Of a stretch of DNA of 64,000 nt, positions 26,165 through 35,680 are shown piece after piece. A program made the translations under genes and the position numbers. The notes below the pieces were generated by a model. The model ran no database searches. It saw nothing but the letters and a program-made list of their open reading frames with translations, and was not told the DNA's origin. Position 1 is the stretch's first letter. The number at the start of each line of letters is the position of its first letter. This DNA is from Bacillus dicomae (GTDB lineage: Bacteria; Bacillota; Bacilli; Bacillales; Bacillaceae_G): the NCBI RefSeq assembly GCF_006494425.1, contig NZ_VHIV01000001.1:1721043-1785042 (forward strand), read 5' to 3'.

Positions 26165-26914
26165 CTAAATTTTATTAGGATTCCAACTTTCATCTACAGT
26201 TTTTATATCTTTAGGAGTATCAACACTAGCCCAAAAATCATTGTGTTCATAGACTGCGAGCTCATTATCTTTTATTAAATTTCGGAGAGGATCTTCTTCT
26301 AAAACACAATCATCACTGTTACCTAAATAATCGAATATTTCTTTGTTAAATACAAAAAACCCGCCGTTAATTACTTCATCAAGTAATGGTTTTTCTTTAA
26401 AGTCAATAGCAATACCATTTTCAACTGCCAATAGGCCATATTGACTATTCTTTTTAATTCCAGTTAATGTAGCAATTTTTCCTTTTTCTTTATGGAATGC
26501 TATTAGTTTATCAATATCTATATTGGCTAATCCATCGCCATAAGTTAATAAAAAGGTTTCACCCTGTACAAAGGGTTCAACTTTTTTTAGTCTTGCCCCG
26601 GTCATTGTATCAATTCCTGTATCTATAAAGTGTATATTCCAATTTTCTAATTCTTGAAGTAGCGTATATTGACTGGTTTTAAAATTCAAACTAAAGTCAT
26701 TCTCTTTCCAGCTAAAGTCCATAAAATATTCTTTAATTTTCTCACCTTTATATCCTAAGGGCAAAATGAAATCAGAATGTCCATATTTTCTATACCAATT
26801 CATTATATGCAAGAGGAGGGGCTTTCCTTGAACGCGAACTAATGGTTTGGGAATGTCCTCTAAAATTCCTTGCATCCGAAGCCCTTTTCCGCCACACAAA
26901 ATTATGACTTTCAT
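26165..26914 (-). CDS. rfbF: Glucose-1-phosphate cytidylyltransferase
   Basis: 249 residues. The start MKVIILCGGKGLRM is the nucleotidyltransferase GGxGxRM loop; 'IPKPLVRVQGKPLLLHIM', 'TYGDGLANI', 'GGFFVF' and 'EEDPLRNL' follow as in RfbF. It forms CDP-glucose from CTP and glucose-1-phosphate, the first committed step for the operon. First gene of the operon; 20 nt from the glycosyltransferase. Preceded by AGGAAGGAAATAG. Confidence 0.92.
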   Translation of the reverse strand: MKVIILCGGKGLRMQGILEDIPKPLVRVQGKPLLLHIMNWYRKYGHSDFILPLGYKGEKIKEYFMDFSWKENDFSLNFKTSQYTLLQELENWNIHFIDTGIDTMTGARLKKVEPFVQGETFLLTYGDGLANIDIDKLIAFHKEKGKIATLTGIKKNSQYGLLAVENGIAIDFKEKPLLDEVINGGFFVFNKEIFDYLGNSDDCVLEEDPLRNLIKDNELAVYEHNDFWASVDTPKDIKTVDESWNPNKI

Positions 26915-27595
26915 ACATCTATTTCCTTCCTCTCTATATATTTTACTTATTTAAGCTATGTAGTTTGTTTGATAAATGTATACACGGTTGTACCATAATG
27001 ACAATCAACTAAAAAATATATGTTAGATTTATAATTCAAATGCTGATTAAATGTGGAGAATACGCACTGTTGTTTATCATCAATTGTATGTAAATTAGGT
27101 TATATTAAAAGTTCATGCTTTAGTTTTATTTAATACTAATGAAAGAAATTGTTTGTCCGTAAGATAAAAGGGGGGGAGGGAAATCAGGGGAATTGAAGAA
27201 GCTTATAAAGAAAAATCTAAGAAGACAAAATTATACTGAAAATAAGATAAAGCATGGAAGTAAGTAGTCGTGAACATACTACGTAAGCAGAATATACTGA
27301 TTGTATAAATGCTTTCAAAGAAATTTACTGGGGAATAACGAAGGGAATTAGCTATTTAAAGGAAAAGAGAACAAATATTACATTTTACATTCTAGAAATT
27401 TAAAAAAGAGCACCGTATAAAGGCGCTCTAGTGATGGAATTAATTTTGTAAAGAACTATTGATCCTATAAAGAAGGACTTATGAATTATTATATGAACAG
27501 TTTATGAATTAAGTGTGTATCAATTAGATAGGAATTTTATTTCGCTACACCTATTTTAATTTACAGACAAAACCATGTTAAAAGTAAAAATAAAA
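26915..27595. other. Upstream region of the sugar operon and spacer to the DUF1796 gene
   Basis: Probably contains the operon promoter but no convincing -35/-10 pair is visible. On the plus strand GGGGGGGAGGG followed by AGGGG precedes a 24-codon TTG frame at 27193-27267 (Lys/Asn-rich), which I treat as chance or remnant. A hairpin AGAGC-N-CC/GG-CGCTCT lies at 27406-27428. Confidence 0.35.
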
Positions 27596-28273
27596 TTAAT
27601 AAGTTAATGTTATTTTATTTAAAATATAATCCCAATCGGAATCATCACCTTCCCATCTATCCTGATAACGTGGGAGTTCAATTGAACAAACCCTCGATAT
27701 GCCCCAATTTTGTTCAACAATACTAGATATACCTTCCTTAAAATTAACAATAAGAATATTAAAATCTTTATTTGTAATTTCTGATAATACGTTTTGTAAT
27801 TTAACTGCTTCATCTCGATTTCCCCAAATTCTAATGAATAAAATTGATTCGCTATTAGTTATTTTCTCAAGGAATCGATTAATTCTAGTATCTAGTTTAG
27901 CTTTAAAAGAAGGATAGGCAACTTTCCAATTCTCATCTGAGTTAATAGGAAAGTCATGCATTGAAAAACAATTATAATAAGTGTCCTTTATACAGTAGGT
28001 AATTCGTTCTGCCCATTTAGTTTGATTATCAAATTCTGATTCAATAAGGCCGTAACTTTCTGCACCTTCTATGACCATATTTTCCAATTTCATAAATTTT
28101 TCAAATCGATTTTGAAGTAATCTGTTTACATCTGAAAGTGATGGATAATAAAACCAATCTAAAGGTCCAGAAAATGTTCTTAAATGGTGTCTTTTGATTT
28201 GGTTGGTAACTTGACACAATCCTCCTAAACTCACAATTAGGCCATAGGATTTTTGTATATCTTCTAGGTTCAT
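27596..28273 (-). CDS. DUF1796 family protein (putative papain-like cysteine peptidase fold)
   Basis: 225 residues from the ATG at 28273. 'GLIVSLGGLCQVTNQIKRH' and 'LRTFSGPLDWFYYPSL' are the N-terminal signature of DUF1796, with the Cys of 'GGLCQV' as the presumed catalytic residue and later 'SMHDFP' with a His. Such genes often sit beside surface-glycan clusters, as here. Several ATGs cluster at the start (ATGATGAGGATG); I chose the one that leaves AAAAGG 9 nt upstream. Function is not known experimentally to me. Confidence 0.65.
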   Translation of the reverse strand: MNLEDIQKSYGLIVSLGGLCQVTNQIKRHHLRTFSGPLDWFYYPSLSDVNRLLQNRFEKFMKLENMVIEGAESYGLIESEFDNQTKWAERITYCIKDTYYNCFSMHDFPINSDENWKVAYPSFKAKLDTRINRFLEKITNSESILFIRIWGNRDEAVKLQNVLSEITNKDFNILIVNFKEGISSIVEQNWGISRVCSIELPRYQDRWEGDDSDWDYILNKITLTY

Positions 28274-28373
28274 CCTCATCATCCTTTTTATAAAAATAAT
28301 TTCAATTATCTGTTCATTATATGATGCAATAATATATTGATGTGGACCTATGTATCGAAGCATATAGGGCTAA

Positions 28374-28580
<207 letters not shown>

Positions 28581-28893
28581 GAAATTATTCTAACTCTTAA
28601 ATTCCAATTACAAGTAACGAAGCATTCTTCGAAAAAGAAGATAAAGATAGCTTTGAGCGTTGAGAGAGATTGTAATAAAAGTAAGATAGGGTAAAAAACT
28701 AGTATTGAAAAATATAAAATATGGAAGTAGCATAGGGGATTTACGCATAAAGTAATATTGATGGTTAAATTAACAAAATTTTCATTTTAATCAAATAAAT
28801 ACATGGTGTTTTTAACTTATAATAATGATACTACGATGAAAATACAGCTACTAATTAGTTATTTTAAAAATCAATTTTAGATAGGAGGAGGTA
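28581..28893. other. Intergenic region before the sulfide operon
   Basis: No gene. It should hold the promoter of the SQR-CstB pair, but I see no convincing CstR-type operator or strong -35/-10. Confidence 0.3.
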
Positions 28894-30093
28894 ATGAAGA
28901 TCAGAGATAGTTATAAAATTATTGTAATTGGTGCTGGGACTGCTGGAATATCTTCTGCTGCACATTTATTACGAAATGTACCCCTATTGAAAGAAAGTAT
29001 AGCAATTATTGATCCATCAAAAAAACATTATTTCCAACCACTATGGAGTTTAGTGGGGGGAGGAATTGTTTCAAAGGAAAGTACGATGCGTGATCAAAAA
29101 TTGCTTATTCCAAAAGGGGCAACGTGGATCCCTAAAAGTGTTGTTAAGTTGTTTCCGGATGAAAATAAGCTACTTTTAGATGATGGACTGTTGCTTGAGT
29201 ATGAAATTCTTATTGTAGCAGCCGGTATACAAATAAATTGGGACGGTATTAAAGGTTTAAAAGAGTCTATTGGGACTAACGGGGTTTGTAGCAATTACTC
29301 TTATAAATATGTTGATTCTACTTGGAAAGAAATTGAAAAATTTAAAGGAGGAAATGCGGTGTTTACCCACCCCAATACTCCTATTAAATGCGGTGGTGCT
29401 CCACAAAAGATTATGTATTTAGCAGAAGAGTATTTTTCTAATAGCGGTGTAAGAAACAAAAGTGAAGTAATGTTTTATACTGCGAATGCTAACATATTTC
29501 AGGTTCCACGATATGCTAATACATTAGAACAAGTACTAGAAAGAAAGCAAATTATAACGAATTATAATAAAAACTTAGTAGAAATTATTGCCGAAAGGAG
29601 AGAAGCAATTTTTGAAGATACGAAAACACTAAAAAGAGAAACTGTACCATACAGTATGATACATGTTGTTCCACCAATGGGACCACCTAGTTTTATTAAA
29701 GAGAGTGAAATAAGCGATTCTCAGGGGTGGGTAGATATAAGCCCTTATACATTGCTGCATGTAAAGTATAAGAATATTTTCGGGCTTGGAGATTGTACCA
29801 ATTTACCCACCTCTAAAACTGGAGCGGCAATTCGAAAACAAATACCTGTCTTAAAACAAAATATTATGGACGTACTTAACGGAAGAGATTTGCATGCTAA
29901 ATATGATGGATATACATCCTGCCCCATTGTTACCGGTTATAAAAGTCTAATACTCGCTGAATTTAACTATGAACATGAGCCTCAAGAAACGTTTCCGTTT
30001 AATCAAGCGAAAGAACGATATAGTATGTTTTTACTTAAAAGATATATGTTGCCGTATATGTATTGGAATTTTATGTTGAAAGGGATGCTATAA
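28894..30093 (+). CDS. Sulfide:quinone oxidoreductase-like flavoprotein
   Basis: 399 residues. The N-terminal FAD-binding motif VIGAGTAGISSAAHLL (about 11-26) is followed by 'YFQPLWSLVGGG', the SQR pattern, and 'PIKCGGAPQKIMYLAE' with the central active-site Cys. A second FAD-site block 'NIFGLGDCTNLPTSKTGAA' lies near 295-313. It would oxidise sulfide to persulfide on the membrane and pass electrons to quinone. GGAGGAGG precedes the ATG. The next gene, a CstB-like persulfide dioxygenase, uses its product, which supports the call. Confidence 0.88.
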   Translation: MKIRDSYKIIVIGAGTAGISSAAHLLRNVPLLKESIAIIDPSKKHYFQPLWSLVGGGIVSKESTMRDQKLLIPKGATWIPKSVVKLFPDENKLLLDDGLLLEYEILIVAAGIQINWDGIKGLKESIGTNGVCSNYSYKYVDSTWKEIEKFKGGNAVFTHPNTPIKCGGAPQKIMYLAEEYFSNSGVRNKSEVMFYTANANIFQVPRYANTLEQVLERKQIITNYNKNLVEIIAERREAIFEDTKTLKRETVPYSMIHVVPPMGPPSFIKESEISDSQGWVDISPYTLLHVKYKNIFGLGDCTNLPTSKTGAAIRKQIPVLKQNIMDVLNGRDLHAKYDGYTSCPIVTGYKSLILAEFNYEHEPQETFPFNQAKERYSMFLLKRYMLPYMYWNFMLKGML

Positions 30094-30159
30094 GAGAAGA
30101 TAGAAAGCGGTTACGAATATTGAAAAGTAATTTGAAATAACTATTTGGAGGGAATAGCC

Positions 30160-31596
30160 ATGCTTTTAAAATATTTTTATGATGAAAAATTAGCACATGC
30201 TTCCTATTTAGTCGGTTGTCAGAAGGAAGGTGTAGCAATTGTAATTGATCCAGGTCGCTATATAGAACGATATATAGAATTCGCTAAGAAAGAGGGGATG
30301 GAAGTAATTGCTGCGGCTGAAACTCATATTCATGCAGATTTTCTTTCAGGATCTAGAGAACTTTCTACTCTTTATCATGCCAATTTATATGTATCTGATG
30401 AAGGTGATTGTGATTGGAAATATCAATATCTTAACGAAGGTCGATATAGTTTGGTTAGAGAGGGGACAGAGTTTAAAGTAGGTCATATAAAATTTAATGT
30501 AATTCACACACCAGGGCATACACCTGAAAGTATTTCTTTTTTAGTAACTGATACAAGTCAAAATAACTATACGAATGATAAGCCAATAGGAATATTCACA
30601 GGTGATTGTATATTTGTTGGAGATATAGGAAGACCCGATTTATTAGAAACTGCTGTAGGTATGAAAGATACCGCAAAAATAGGAGCGAAACAATTATTTG
30701 ATTCTATAAAAAAAATAAAAACACTCCCTGATTATTTGCAAATATGGCCATCACATGGTGCAGGAAGCGCATGTGGAAAAGCATTAGGAGCAATTCCAAC
30801 TTCTACATTAGGTTATGAAAAGATGTTCAATTGGGCATTTCAGTGTAATGAAGAAAGTGATTTTGTATCGACTTTATTGACGGGGCAGCCAGAACCTCCA
30901 AGGTATTTTTCTTTAATGAAGAATTTAAATAAGTATGGTCCTCCAATTCGTAAGAAAAGAGAAGTTTTTGCTATTAAAACAGTAGAAGAACTTCAAAAAG
31001 TTATGAGGAGCGTTCAGCAAATAGTTGATATAAGGGATGTAGAGAGTTTTGCTTCTGGTCACATGGAGAAATCAATTAACATACCGTATAACAATTCCTT
31101 CACAACCTGGTGTGGATGGTTACTAGATTATAAAACAGAAACTTTAATCATTCTAGATGAGGAAAAGGTTAGAGTGGAAGAGGTTATTAGAGACTTTGAA
31201 TCTATTGGGCTAGATAACATTATTGCTTTTGCACCCTTACAAGTTATACAAAGACTTGATAGATTTGAAAGTTACAAAGAAAAAACACCAATTGAATTAT
31301 ATCCGCATATAAAAGATGAAAGCGTTAAGGTAATCGACGTACGTAGTAAAAAAGAGTGGGAGGAAGGACATCTTTATGATGCAATACATATCCCTTTAGG
31401 AAATCTATTTAAGCAGCTAGAGTGTATACCAAAAGGTTGCCCAATCGTTTTACAATGTCGAACCGGATTGCGTTCCGCTATAGCAGCTAGTATTTTACAA
31501 AGAGTTGGTATAAAGGAAGTGGTGAATCTAAAGGGAGGATTCCTTGCATGGAAAAAAGAAGAGCTTCCTTATACAACTTGTAATCTCAATGTGTAG
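30160..31596 (+). CDS. cstB: CstB-like persulfide dioxygenase / rhodanese fusion
   Basis: 478 residues: an MBL-fold persulfide dioxygenase domain (1-240; ETHIHADF with H56, H58, D60; TPGH with H120; GDCIF with D149; SHG with H199), a degenerate rhodanese-like middle domain (about 270-360), and a C-terminal rhodanese domain with active-site Cys in 'VLQCRTGLRSA'. Cys20 in 'LVGC' is also present. CstB in Staphylococcus converts persulfides to thiosulfate, detoxifying sulfide. Start is the ATG at 30160, with GGAGGGA 6 nt upstream. Forms a two-gene operon with the SQR; no CstR regulator is adjacent. Confidence 0.88.
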   Translation: MLLKYFYDEKLAHASYLVGCQKEGVAIVIDPGRYIERYIEFAKKEGMEVIAAAETHIHADFLSGSRELSTLYHANLYVSDEGDCDWKYQYLNEGRYSLVREGTEFKVGHIKFNVIHTPGHTPESISFLVTDTSQNNYTNDKPIGIFTGDCIFVGDIGRPDLLETAVGMKDTAKIGAKQLFDSIKKIKTLPDYLQIWPSHGAGSACGKALGAIPTSTLGYEKMFNWAFQCNEESDFVSTLLTGQPEPPRYFSLMKNLNKYGPPIRKKREVFAIKTVEELQKVMRSVQQIVDIRDVESFASGHMEKSINIPYNNSFTTWCGWLLDYKTETLIILDEEKVRVEEVIRDFESIGLDNIIAFAPLQVIQRLDRFESYKEKTPIELYPHIKDESVKVIDVRSKKEWEEGHLYDAIHIPLGNLFKQLECIPKGCPIVLQCRTGLRSAIAASILQRVGIKEVVNLKGGFLAWKKEELPYTTCNLNV

Positions 31597-31665
31597 GGAA
31601 ATAATTTTTATTAATTTATCCGATAAGGAAAATTACGGATTACATAGGAGTATATCTATAAATAG

Positions 31666-31962
31666 GAGCACCACATTAAAATAGGAGAAATAGATAAGTT
31701 ATTCTATAGACCTAAATTTATTCAGAATTATGGTGATGAGCAAATAGATATAGTTTTATCAGGACACGCTCAGGGTGGACAATTTAGGTTACTATTTATC
31801 AGCAAATTAGTGGCTCCAAATCAAGGTGTTTTACCTAAATATACAGCCGGTTTATATGAAAAACAAAATACGTCTATGGTAGTGAGTAGAGGATTAGGCA
31901 ATAGTATCATTCCGCAAAGAATTTTTAATAGGCCAGAACTTGTAGTCGTACAGTTAAATTGA
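31666..31962 (+). pseudogene. C-terminal remnant of a metallophosphoesterase (YkuE-like)
   Basis: An open stretch without start reads 'IDIVLSGHAQGGQFRLLFI', 'APNQGVLPKYTAGLYEK', 'MVVSRGLGNSIIPQRIFN' and ends RPELVVVQLN. This matches the C-terminal third of the calcineurin-like phosphoesterases. The family's GH(T/A)HGGQ metal site reads GHAQGGQ here, losing a metal-binding His. The N-terminal two thirds are absent (stop in frame at 31663). Dead gene. Confidence 0.8.
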
Positions 31963-31980
31963 ACTGTACGATTTTTTTGT
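31946..31980 (+). terminator. Terminator overlapping the phosphoesterase remnant stop
   Basis: TCGTACAGTT-AAAT-TGAACTGTACGA with T7; the stop codon lies in the loop/stem. Confidence 0.8.
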
Positions 31981-32170
31981 GCAGAAAAATTAGGTTATAT
32001 GCAATTTATACAAGTTAACATTACAATTTTGTTAAAAATTTTCTACGTTACATAAAGTAACAAAATTTGACCCGTAGAGTTTGTTATAGTGTAAATAATC
32101 AAAAAACTTAAAATTTGTCGAGTGAAAATTGTGATAAGGAATCTGTATAAAAATTTAAAGGGGTGTACAC

Positions 32171-32422
32171 ATGCATAAAGAATATGAAATTGAAGAGTAT
32201 ACGGCGATTGAGGAACAAATACATTATTATTGTAAATGTTTATTAGTAAGTCATCCTGATCAAATTATAAAGTATTTAGAAAAAAGGTTAGAAAAATATG
32301 CAGAAACATTACAATATGCACATTTATATCCCGATACAGTGATTTTACCGTTACAGCAGTTAGTTATCGAATATTCTTTAGACGTTGCTAGAATTAGGAA
32401 ATATATGAATTTAAAAACGTAA
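32171..32422 (+). CDS. Small acidic/helical protein of unknown function
   Basis: 83 residues, soluble and mostly helical (MHKEYEIEEYTAIEEQIHYY, then 'IKYLEKRLEKYAETLQYAHLYP'). AAAGGGGTG precedes the ATG. I do not recognise a family. A TTGACC element 99 nt upstream (about 32070) may be part of its promoter. It is followed by its own terminator, so it is a single-gene unit. Confidence 0.6.
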   Translation: MHKEYEIEEYTAIEEQIHYYCKCLLVSHPDQIIKYLEKRLEKYAETLQYAHLYPDTVILPLQQLVIEYSLDVARIRKYMNLKT

Positions 32423-32440
32423 AGTAAAATATATAATTTA

Positions 32441-32498
32441 AATGAAACAGAGTCGACTTTAAGAAATGATATTCTAATGTCGACTCTGTTTCATTGTT
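32441..32498 (+). terminator. Long-stem terminator
   Basis: AATGAAACAGAGTCGAC / GTCGACTCTGTTTCATT, a 17-bp perfect stem around a 21-nt loop. Confidence 0.85.
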
Positions 32499-32537
32499 TA
32501 ATATCGTTGATTGAAATTACATACTAATCAATGAAGT

Positions 32538-32584
32538 TTGACATATAATTAAGCAAGAGTAAAATAAAAGTGAGTACTCACTCA
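32538..32584 (+). promoter_or_regulatory. Promoter and TetR-type operator of the ABC-exporter operon
   Basis: TTGACA (32538-32543), 16-nt spacer, TAAAAT (32560-32565), then the perfect palindrome GTGAGTACTCAC (32570-32581) at the likely transcription start. The operon's third gene encodes a TetR repressor, so this palindrome is the natural operator. Confidence 0.55.
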
Positions 32585-32607
32585 TTTTAGAAAAGGGGGA
32601 AGAATAC

Positions 32608-33333
32608 GTGCAGCAACCTTCAATTACTTTACGTACTGTATCGAAAAGCTTTGGGAAAAAAGAAGTTTTACACAATCTTTCATTACAAGTTGAAAAAGCA
32701 GAGATATTTGGTTTAGTTGGGCCTTCAGGTTCTGGGAAAACGACTCTTATTAAATTGATTGCAGGTATTAACGAGGCAACGGAAGGTGAAGTGCTTGTTT
32801 ACAACACGAACATGCCTAATTTAAATGAAATGAAAAGAATTGGTTATATGGCTCAAGCTGATGCATTATACGAAGAACTATCAGCATATGAAAATGCAGA
32901 TTTTATGGCAACGATGTATGGATTAAAGGGAAAGCATAAAAAAGAAAGAATCAAAGAGATTTTTGAACTTGTACAATTATCGCAACATATGAAAAAGCAA
33001 GTACAACAGTTTTCAGGTGGAATGAAAAAACGTTTATCATTGGCAATAGCACTTCTTCATGAACCAGAAATATTAATTTTAGATGAACCAACAGTTGGGA
33101 TAGATCCGCTTCTTAGAAAAACGATTTGGGAAAAATTTTATGATTTGAAAAAGAAAGGCACGACCATTATTGTTACGACGCACATTATGGATGAAGCTGA
33201 TTTTTGTGAGCGTCTAGGGTTAATTAGAGAAGGAAAGCTAGTTGCGACCGGAACACCTGAAGAATTGAAAAAGCGGGTGTCATCAGGACGGATTGAAGAT
33301 GTCTTTTTGTTGGAAGAGGTGGCTCTATCATGA
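32608..33333 (+). CDS. ABC transporter ATP-binding protein (drug/lipid exporter type)
   Basis: 241 residues with Walker A GPSGSGKTT (about 39-47), ABC signature 'QFSGGMKKRLSLA', Walker B 'ILILDEPTVGIDP' and the switch His in 'TTHIMDEAD'. It supplies energy for the ABC-2 type permease encoded next, whose ATG overlaps this stop by 4 nt (ATGA). GTG start with AAAAGGGGGAAG upstream. Substrate unknown; the co-transcribed TetR suggests a toxic small molecule. Confidence 0.93.
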   Translation: MQQPSITLRTVSKSFGKKEVLHNLSLQVEKAEIFGLVGPSGSGKTTLIKLIAGINEATEGEVLVYNTNMPNLNEMKRIGYMAQADALYEELSAYENADFMATMYGLKGKHKKERIKEIFELVQLSQHMKKQVQQFSGGMKKRLSLAIALLHEPEILILDEPTVGIDPLLRKTIWEKFYDLKKKGTTIIVTTHIMDEADFCERLGLIREGKLVATGTPEELKKRVSSGRIEDVFLLEEVALS

Positions 33334-34349
33334 GAGTTACTGGTGTAATCATTCGTATTATTCGCCAATTTTTTCGAGATAAGCGTTCGTTAGCGATGAT
33401 GTTTGGGGCACCTATGTTATTACTTTGGTTATTGTCGCTAGTGTTTACACAAGAAGATTATGTACCGCATATTGCTGTTGTTGATATGCCCGCTCAGGTA
33501 GTAAAAGTGATGAAAAATCAGGAAGCGTCAATTTATGAATATAGTAAAGAAAAGGCAATGTCTGAGCTGGAAAATCAAAAGGTAGATGCAGTCATGCGTT
33601 TAGAAAATGGGAAAATGAATATTGTATTAGAAGGTAGTGATTCGTCAAAAAATCGTGCTGTACTTCAAATATTACAAAAAAGTACAGAGAAGAGCGATGT
33701 ATCAATTATGAAACCTGAAGTAAATTATTTACATGGCTCTAAAGACTTTACAATGTTTGATGGGCTTGGTCCTGTATTAATCGGTTTCTTTACATTTTTC
33801 TTTGTATTCATTTTATCAGGGGTGTCTTTCGTAAGAGAACGTTTAAGCGGTACTTTAGAAAGATTATTATCGACTCCAATTAAAAGATGGGAAATAGTTG
33901 TAGGATATATTATTGGGTTTGGGATCTTTGCATTTATACAATCCATTATTATCGTAAGTTTTTCAGTTTACATTTTAGACTTGTATGTAGCTGGCTCCAT
34001 ATGGTTAACGCTACTTATTACATGTATGCTTTCTTTAACGGCATTAACTTTAGGGACTTTTTTATCGGCATACGCAAATAATGAATTTCAAATGATCCAG
34101 TTTATACCGCTTGTCATTGTGCCACAAATTTTCTTTTCTGGTTTATTTCCAATTGAATCTATGAATAAGTGGCTTCAAATGTTAGGGAAGTTATTTCCGC
34201 TCACATATGGCGCTGACGCAATGAAACAAGTGATGATTCGAAATCAAGGATTTACAGAGATTGCATTAGATCTTACTGTATTATTACTTTTTTCACTATT
34301 ATTTGCAGTAGGAAATGTATTTGCTTTAAAGAAACATCGCAAAATATAA
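33330..34349 (+). CDS. ABC-2 type transporter permease
   Basis: 339 residues: one N-terminal TM helix (about 24-38), an extracellular domain (40-145), then five TM helices (about 150-335) with the 'SFVRERLSGTLERLLSTPI' loop characteristic of ABC2_membrane proteins. Translationally coupled to the ATPase by a 4-nt overlap; likely dimerises with it as an exporter. Confidence 0.92.
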   Translation: MRVTGVIIRIIRQFFRDKRSLAMMFGAPMLLLWLLSLVFTQEDYVPHIAVVDMPAQVVKVMKNQEASIYEYSKEKAMSELENQKVDAVMRLENGKMNIVLEGSDSSKNRAVLQILQKSTEKSDVSIMKPEVNYLHGSKDFTMFDGLGPVLIGFFTFFFVFILSGVSFVRERLSGTLERLLSTPIKRWEIVVGYIIGFGIFAFIQSIIIVSFSVYILDLYVAGSIWLTLLITCMLSLTALTLGTFLSAYANNEFQMIQFIPLVIVPQIFFSGLFPIESMNKWLQMLGKLFPLTYGADAMKQVMIRNQGFTEIALDLTVLLLFSLLFAVGNVFALKKHRKI

Positions 34350-34373
34350 TAATGACAAAAAGGAGCTTTATAA

Positions 34374-35027
34374 ATGCAGAAAGATTGGCTAGAAGAATTA
34401 ATTACTGCAACTAATACGGATAAACGAAATGAACGTCAAATGCGTATATTAGAGGCGGCTGTTGATATGTTTGGAGAAAAAGGTTACGCTTCAACTTCAA
34501 CAAGTGAAATTGCAAAGCGGGCTGGTGTAGCGGAAGGAACAATCTTCCGCTACTATAAAACGAAAAAAGATTTATTGTTAGCAGTCGTCATGCCGACATT
34601 AACGAAGTTTGCTGCACCATTTTTCGTACAAGCATTCGCAAAGGAAATATTTAAATCAGAGTATGAATCATATGAAGGGCTTCTAAGAGTTATTATTCAT
34701 AATAGATTTGAATTTGCAAAAAAGCATTTTCCAATGATAAAAATATTAATTCAAGAAGTGCCATTTCAGCCGGAACTGAAAAATGAAATACAACAGTTAG
34801 TTGAAACAGAATTACTTTCACATTTTAAAAAGTTGATTGAAAAGTTTCAAGAAAAAGGGGGAATTATTGAAATGCCCCCTGCTACTGTTTTACGACTTAC
34901 TTTATCAGCTGTATTAGGTTTATTATTAACACGATTTTTATTATTGCCTGAAGAAAAATGGAATGATGAAGCGGAAATTGAAAATACGATTCAATTTATA
35001 TTGTATGGATTAACTCCACGAATTTAA
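34374..35027 (+). CDS. TetR/AcrR family transcriptional regulator
   Basis: 217 residues. N-terminal HTH 'ILEAAVDMFGEKGYASTSTS' then 'EIAKRAGVAEGTIFRYYKTK' is the TetR DNA-binding domain; the C-terminal helices form a ligand pocket. AAAGGAGC precedes the ATG. It is third in the exporter operon and probably represses it through the GTGAGTACTCAC palindrome at the promoter, forming a drug-inducible circuit. Confidence 0.92.
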   Translation: MQKDWLEELITATNTDKRNERQMRILEAAVDMFGEKGYASTSTSEIAKRAGVAEGTIFRYYKTKKDLLLAVVMPTLTKFAAPFFVQAFAKEIFKSEYESYEGLLRVIIHNRFEFAKKHFPMIKILIQEVPFQPELKNEIQQLVETELLSHFKKLIEKFQEKGGIIEMPPATVLRLTLSAVLGLLLTRFLLLPEEKWNDEAEIENTIQFILYGLTPRI

Positions 35028-35065
35028 TCGTTGAAGTGTGAATTACATACATTACTTTTAAGTAA

Positions 35066-35097
35066 AAATAAATCGCCTTTAAAAAGGCGATTTATTT
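35066..35097. terminator. Bidirectional terminator between tetR and the WGxxGxxG gene
   Basis: AAATAAATCGCCTT-TAA-AAAGGCGATTTATTT. Confidence 0.85.
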
Positions 35098-35148
35098 TCA
35101 TTATATATTTTTGATAAATAAGTACTTGTTTACTAAAAACATTCTAAA

Positions 35149-35448
35149 TCAGCGTGTTTCTTTGTCTCTTCTTCTAAGACCTAATAATCCTGCTAGTCCT
35201 AATAAACCAAGCCAAGCCCAATTATTATTTCTATCACGATTATCATTTAAATCATTTGTTGTATTGACATTTCGAGTTCTTACATCATTATTAACTCTGT
35301 CTAAGTTATTGTCATTCACTCGAGTTGAAATGTCAGTGTTATTAACTCTATTCATATTAGTTCCATCGTATTCAGCTTGTGCAGATGTACCTAAAAACAT
35401 AATAGATAGTGCTAAAACACTTAAAATAGATGATAATTTCTTCTTCAT
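35149..35448 (-). CDS. WGxxGxxG-type small surface protein
   Basis: 99 residues: signal peptide (MKKKLSSILSVLALSIMFLG, cleavage near AQA-EY), an Asn/Asp/Arg-rich low-complexity middle with repeated 'RVNN' and 'NDNR' units, then 'NWAWLGLLGLAGLLGLRRRD', a short C-terminal membrane helix with a basic stop. This tripartite end is the WGxxGxxG family pattern and suggests processing or membrane retention. GGGAGCGTT lies just upstream. Function unknown. Confidence 0.75.
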   Translation of the reverse strand: MKKKLSSILSVLALSIMFLGTSAQAEYDGTNMNRVNNTDISTRVNDNNLDRVNNDVRTRNVNTTNDLNDNRDRNNNWAWLGLLGLAGLLGLRRRDKETR

Positions 35449-35680
35449 AACGCTCCCTCCTTTCTTATGTATTAATTTCTCCAGAGTATGTGTGTATTAT
35501 TCGTTTCACAGTTTTTAAACCATCATTATAGAGGATACATTTATAGAAAATAGAGTTGAATGATTGCAAATATCTCATTGGATATATATTTATCATAAAA
35601 TTAAATGAATCAAACTTTGCTTAAAATGTTAATCTTAGTACAATTTATATTATACGGATTAGCATTAAGGAGGTAATGAA

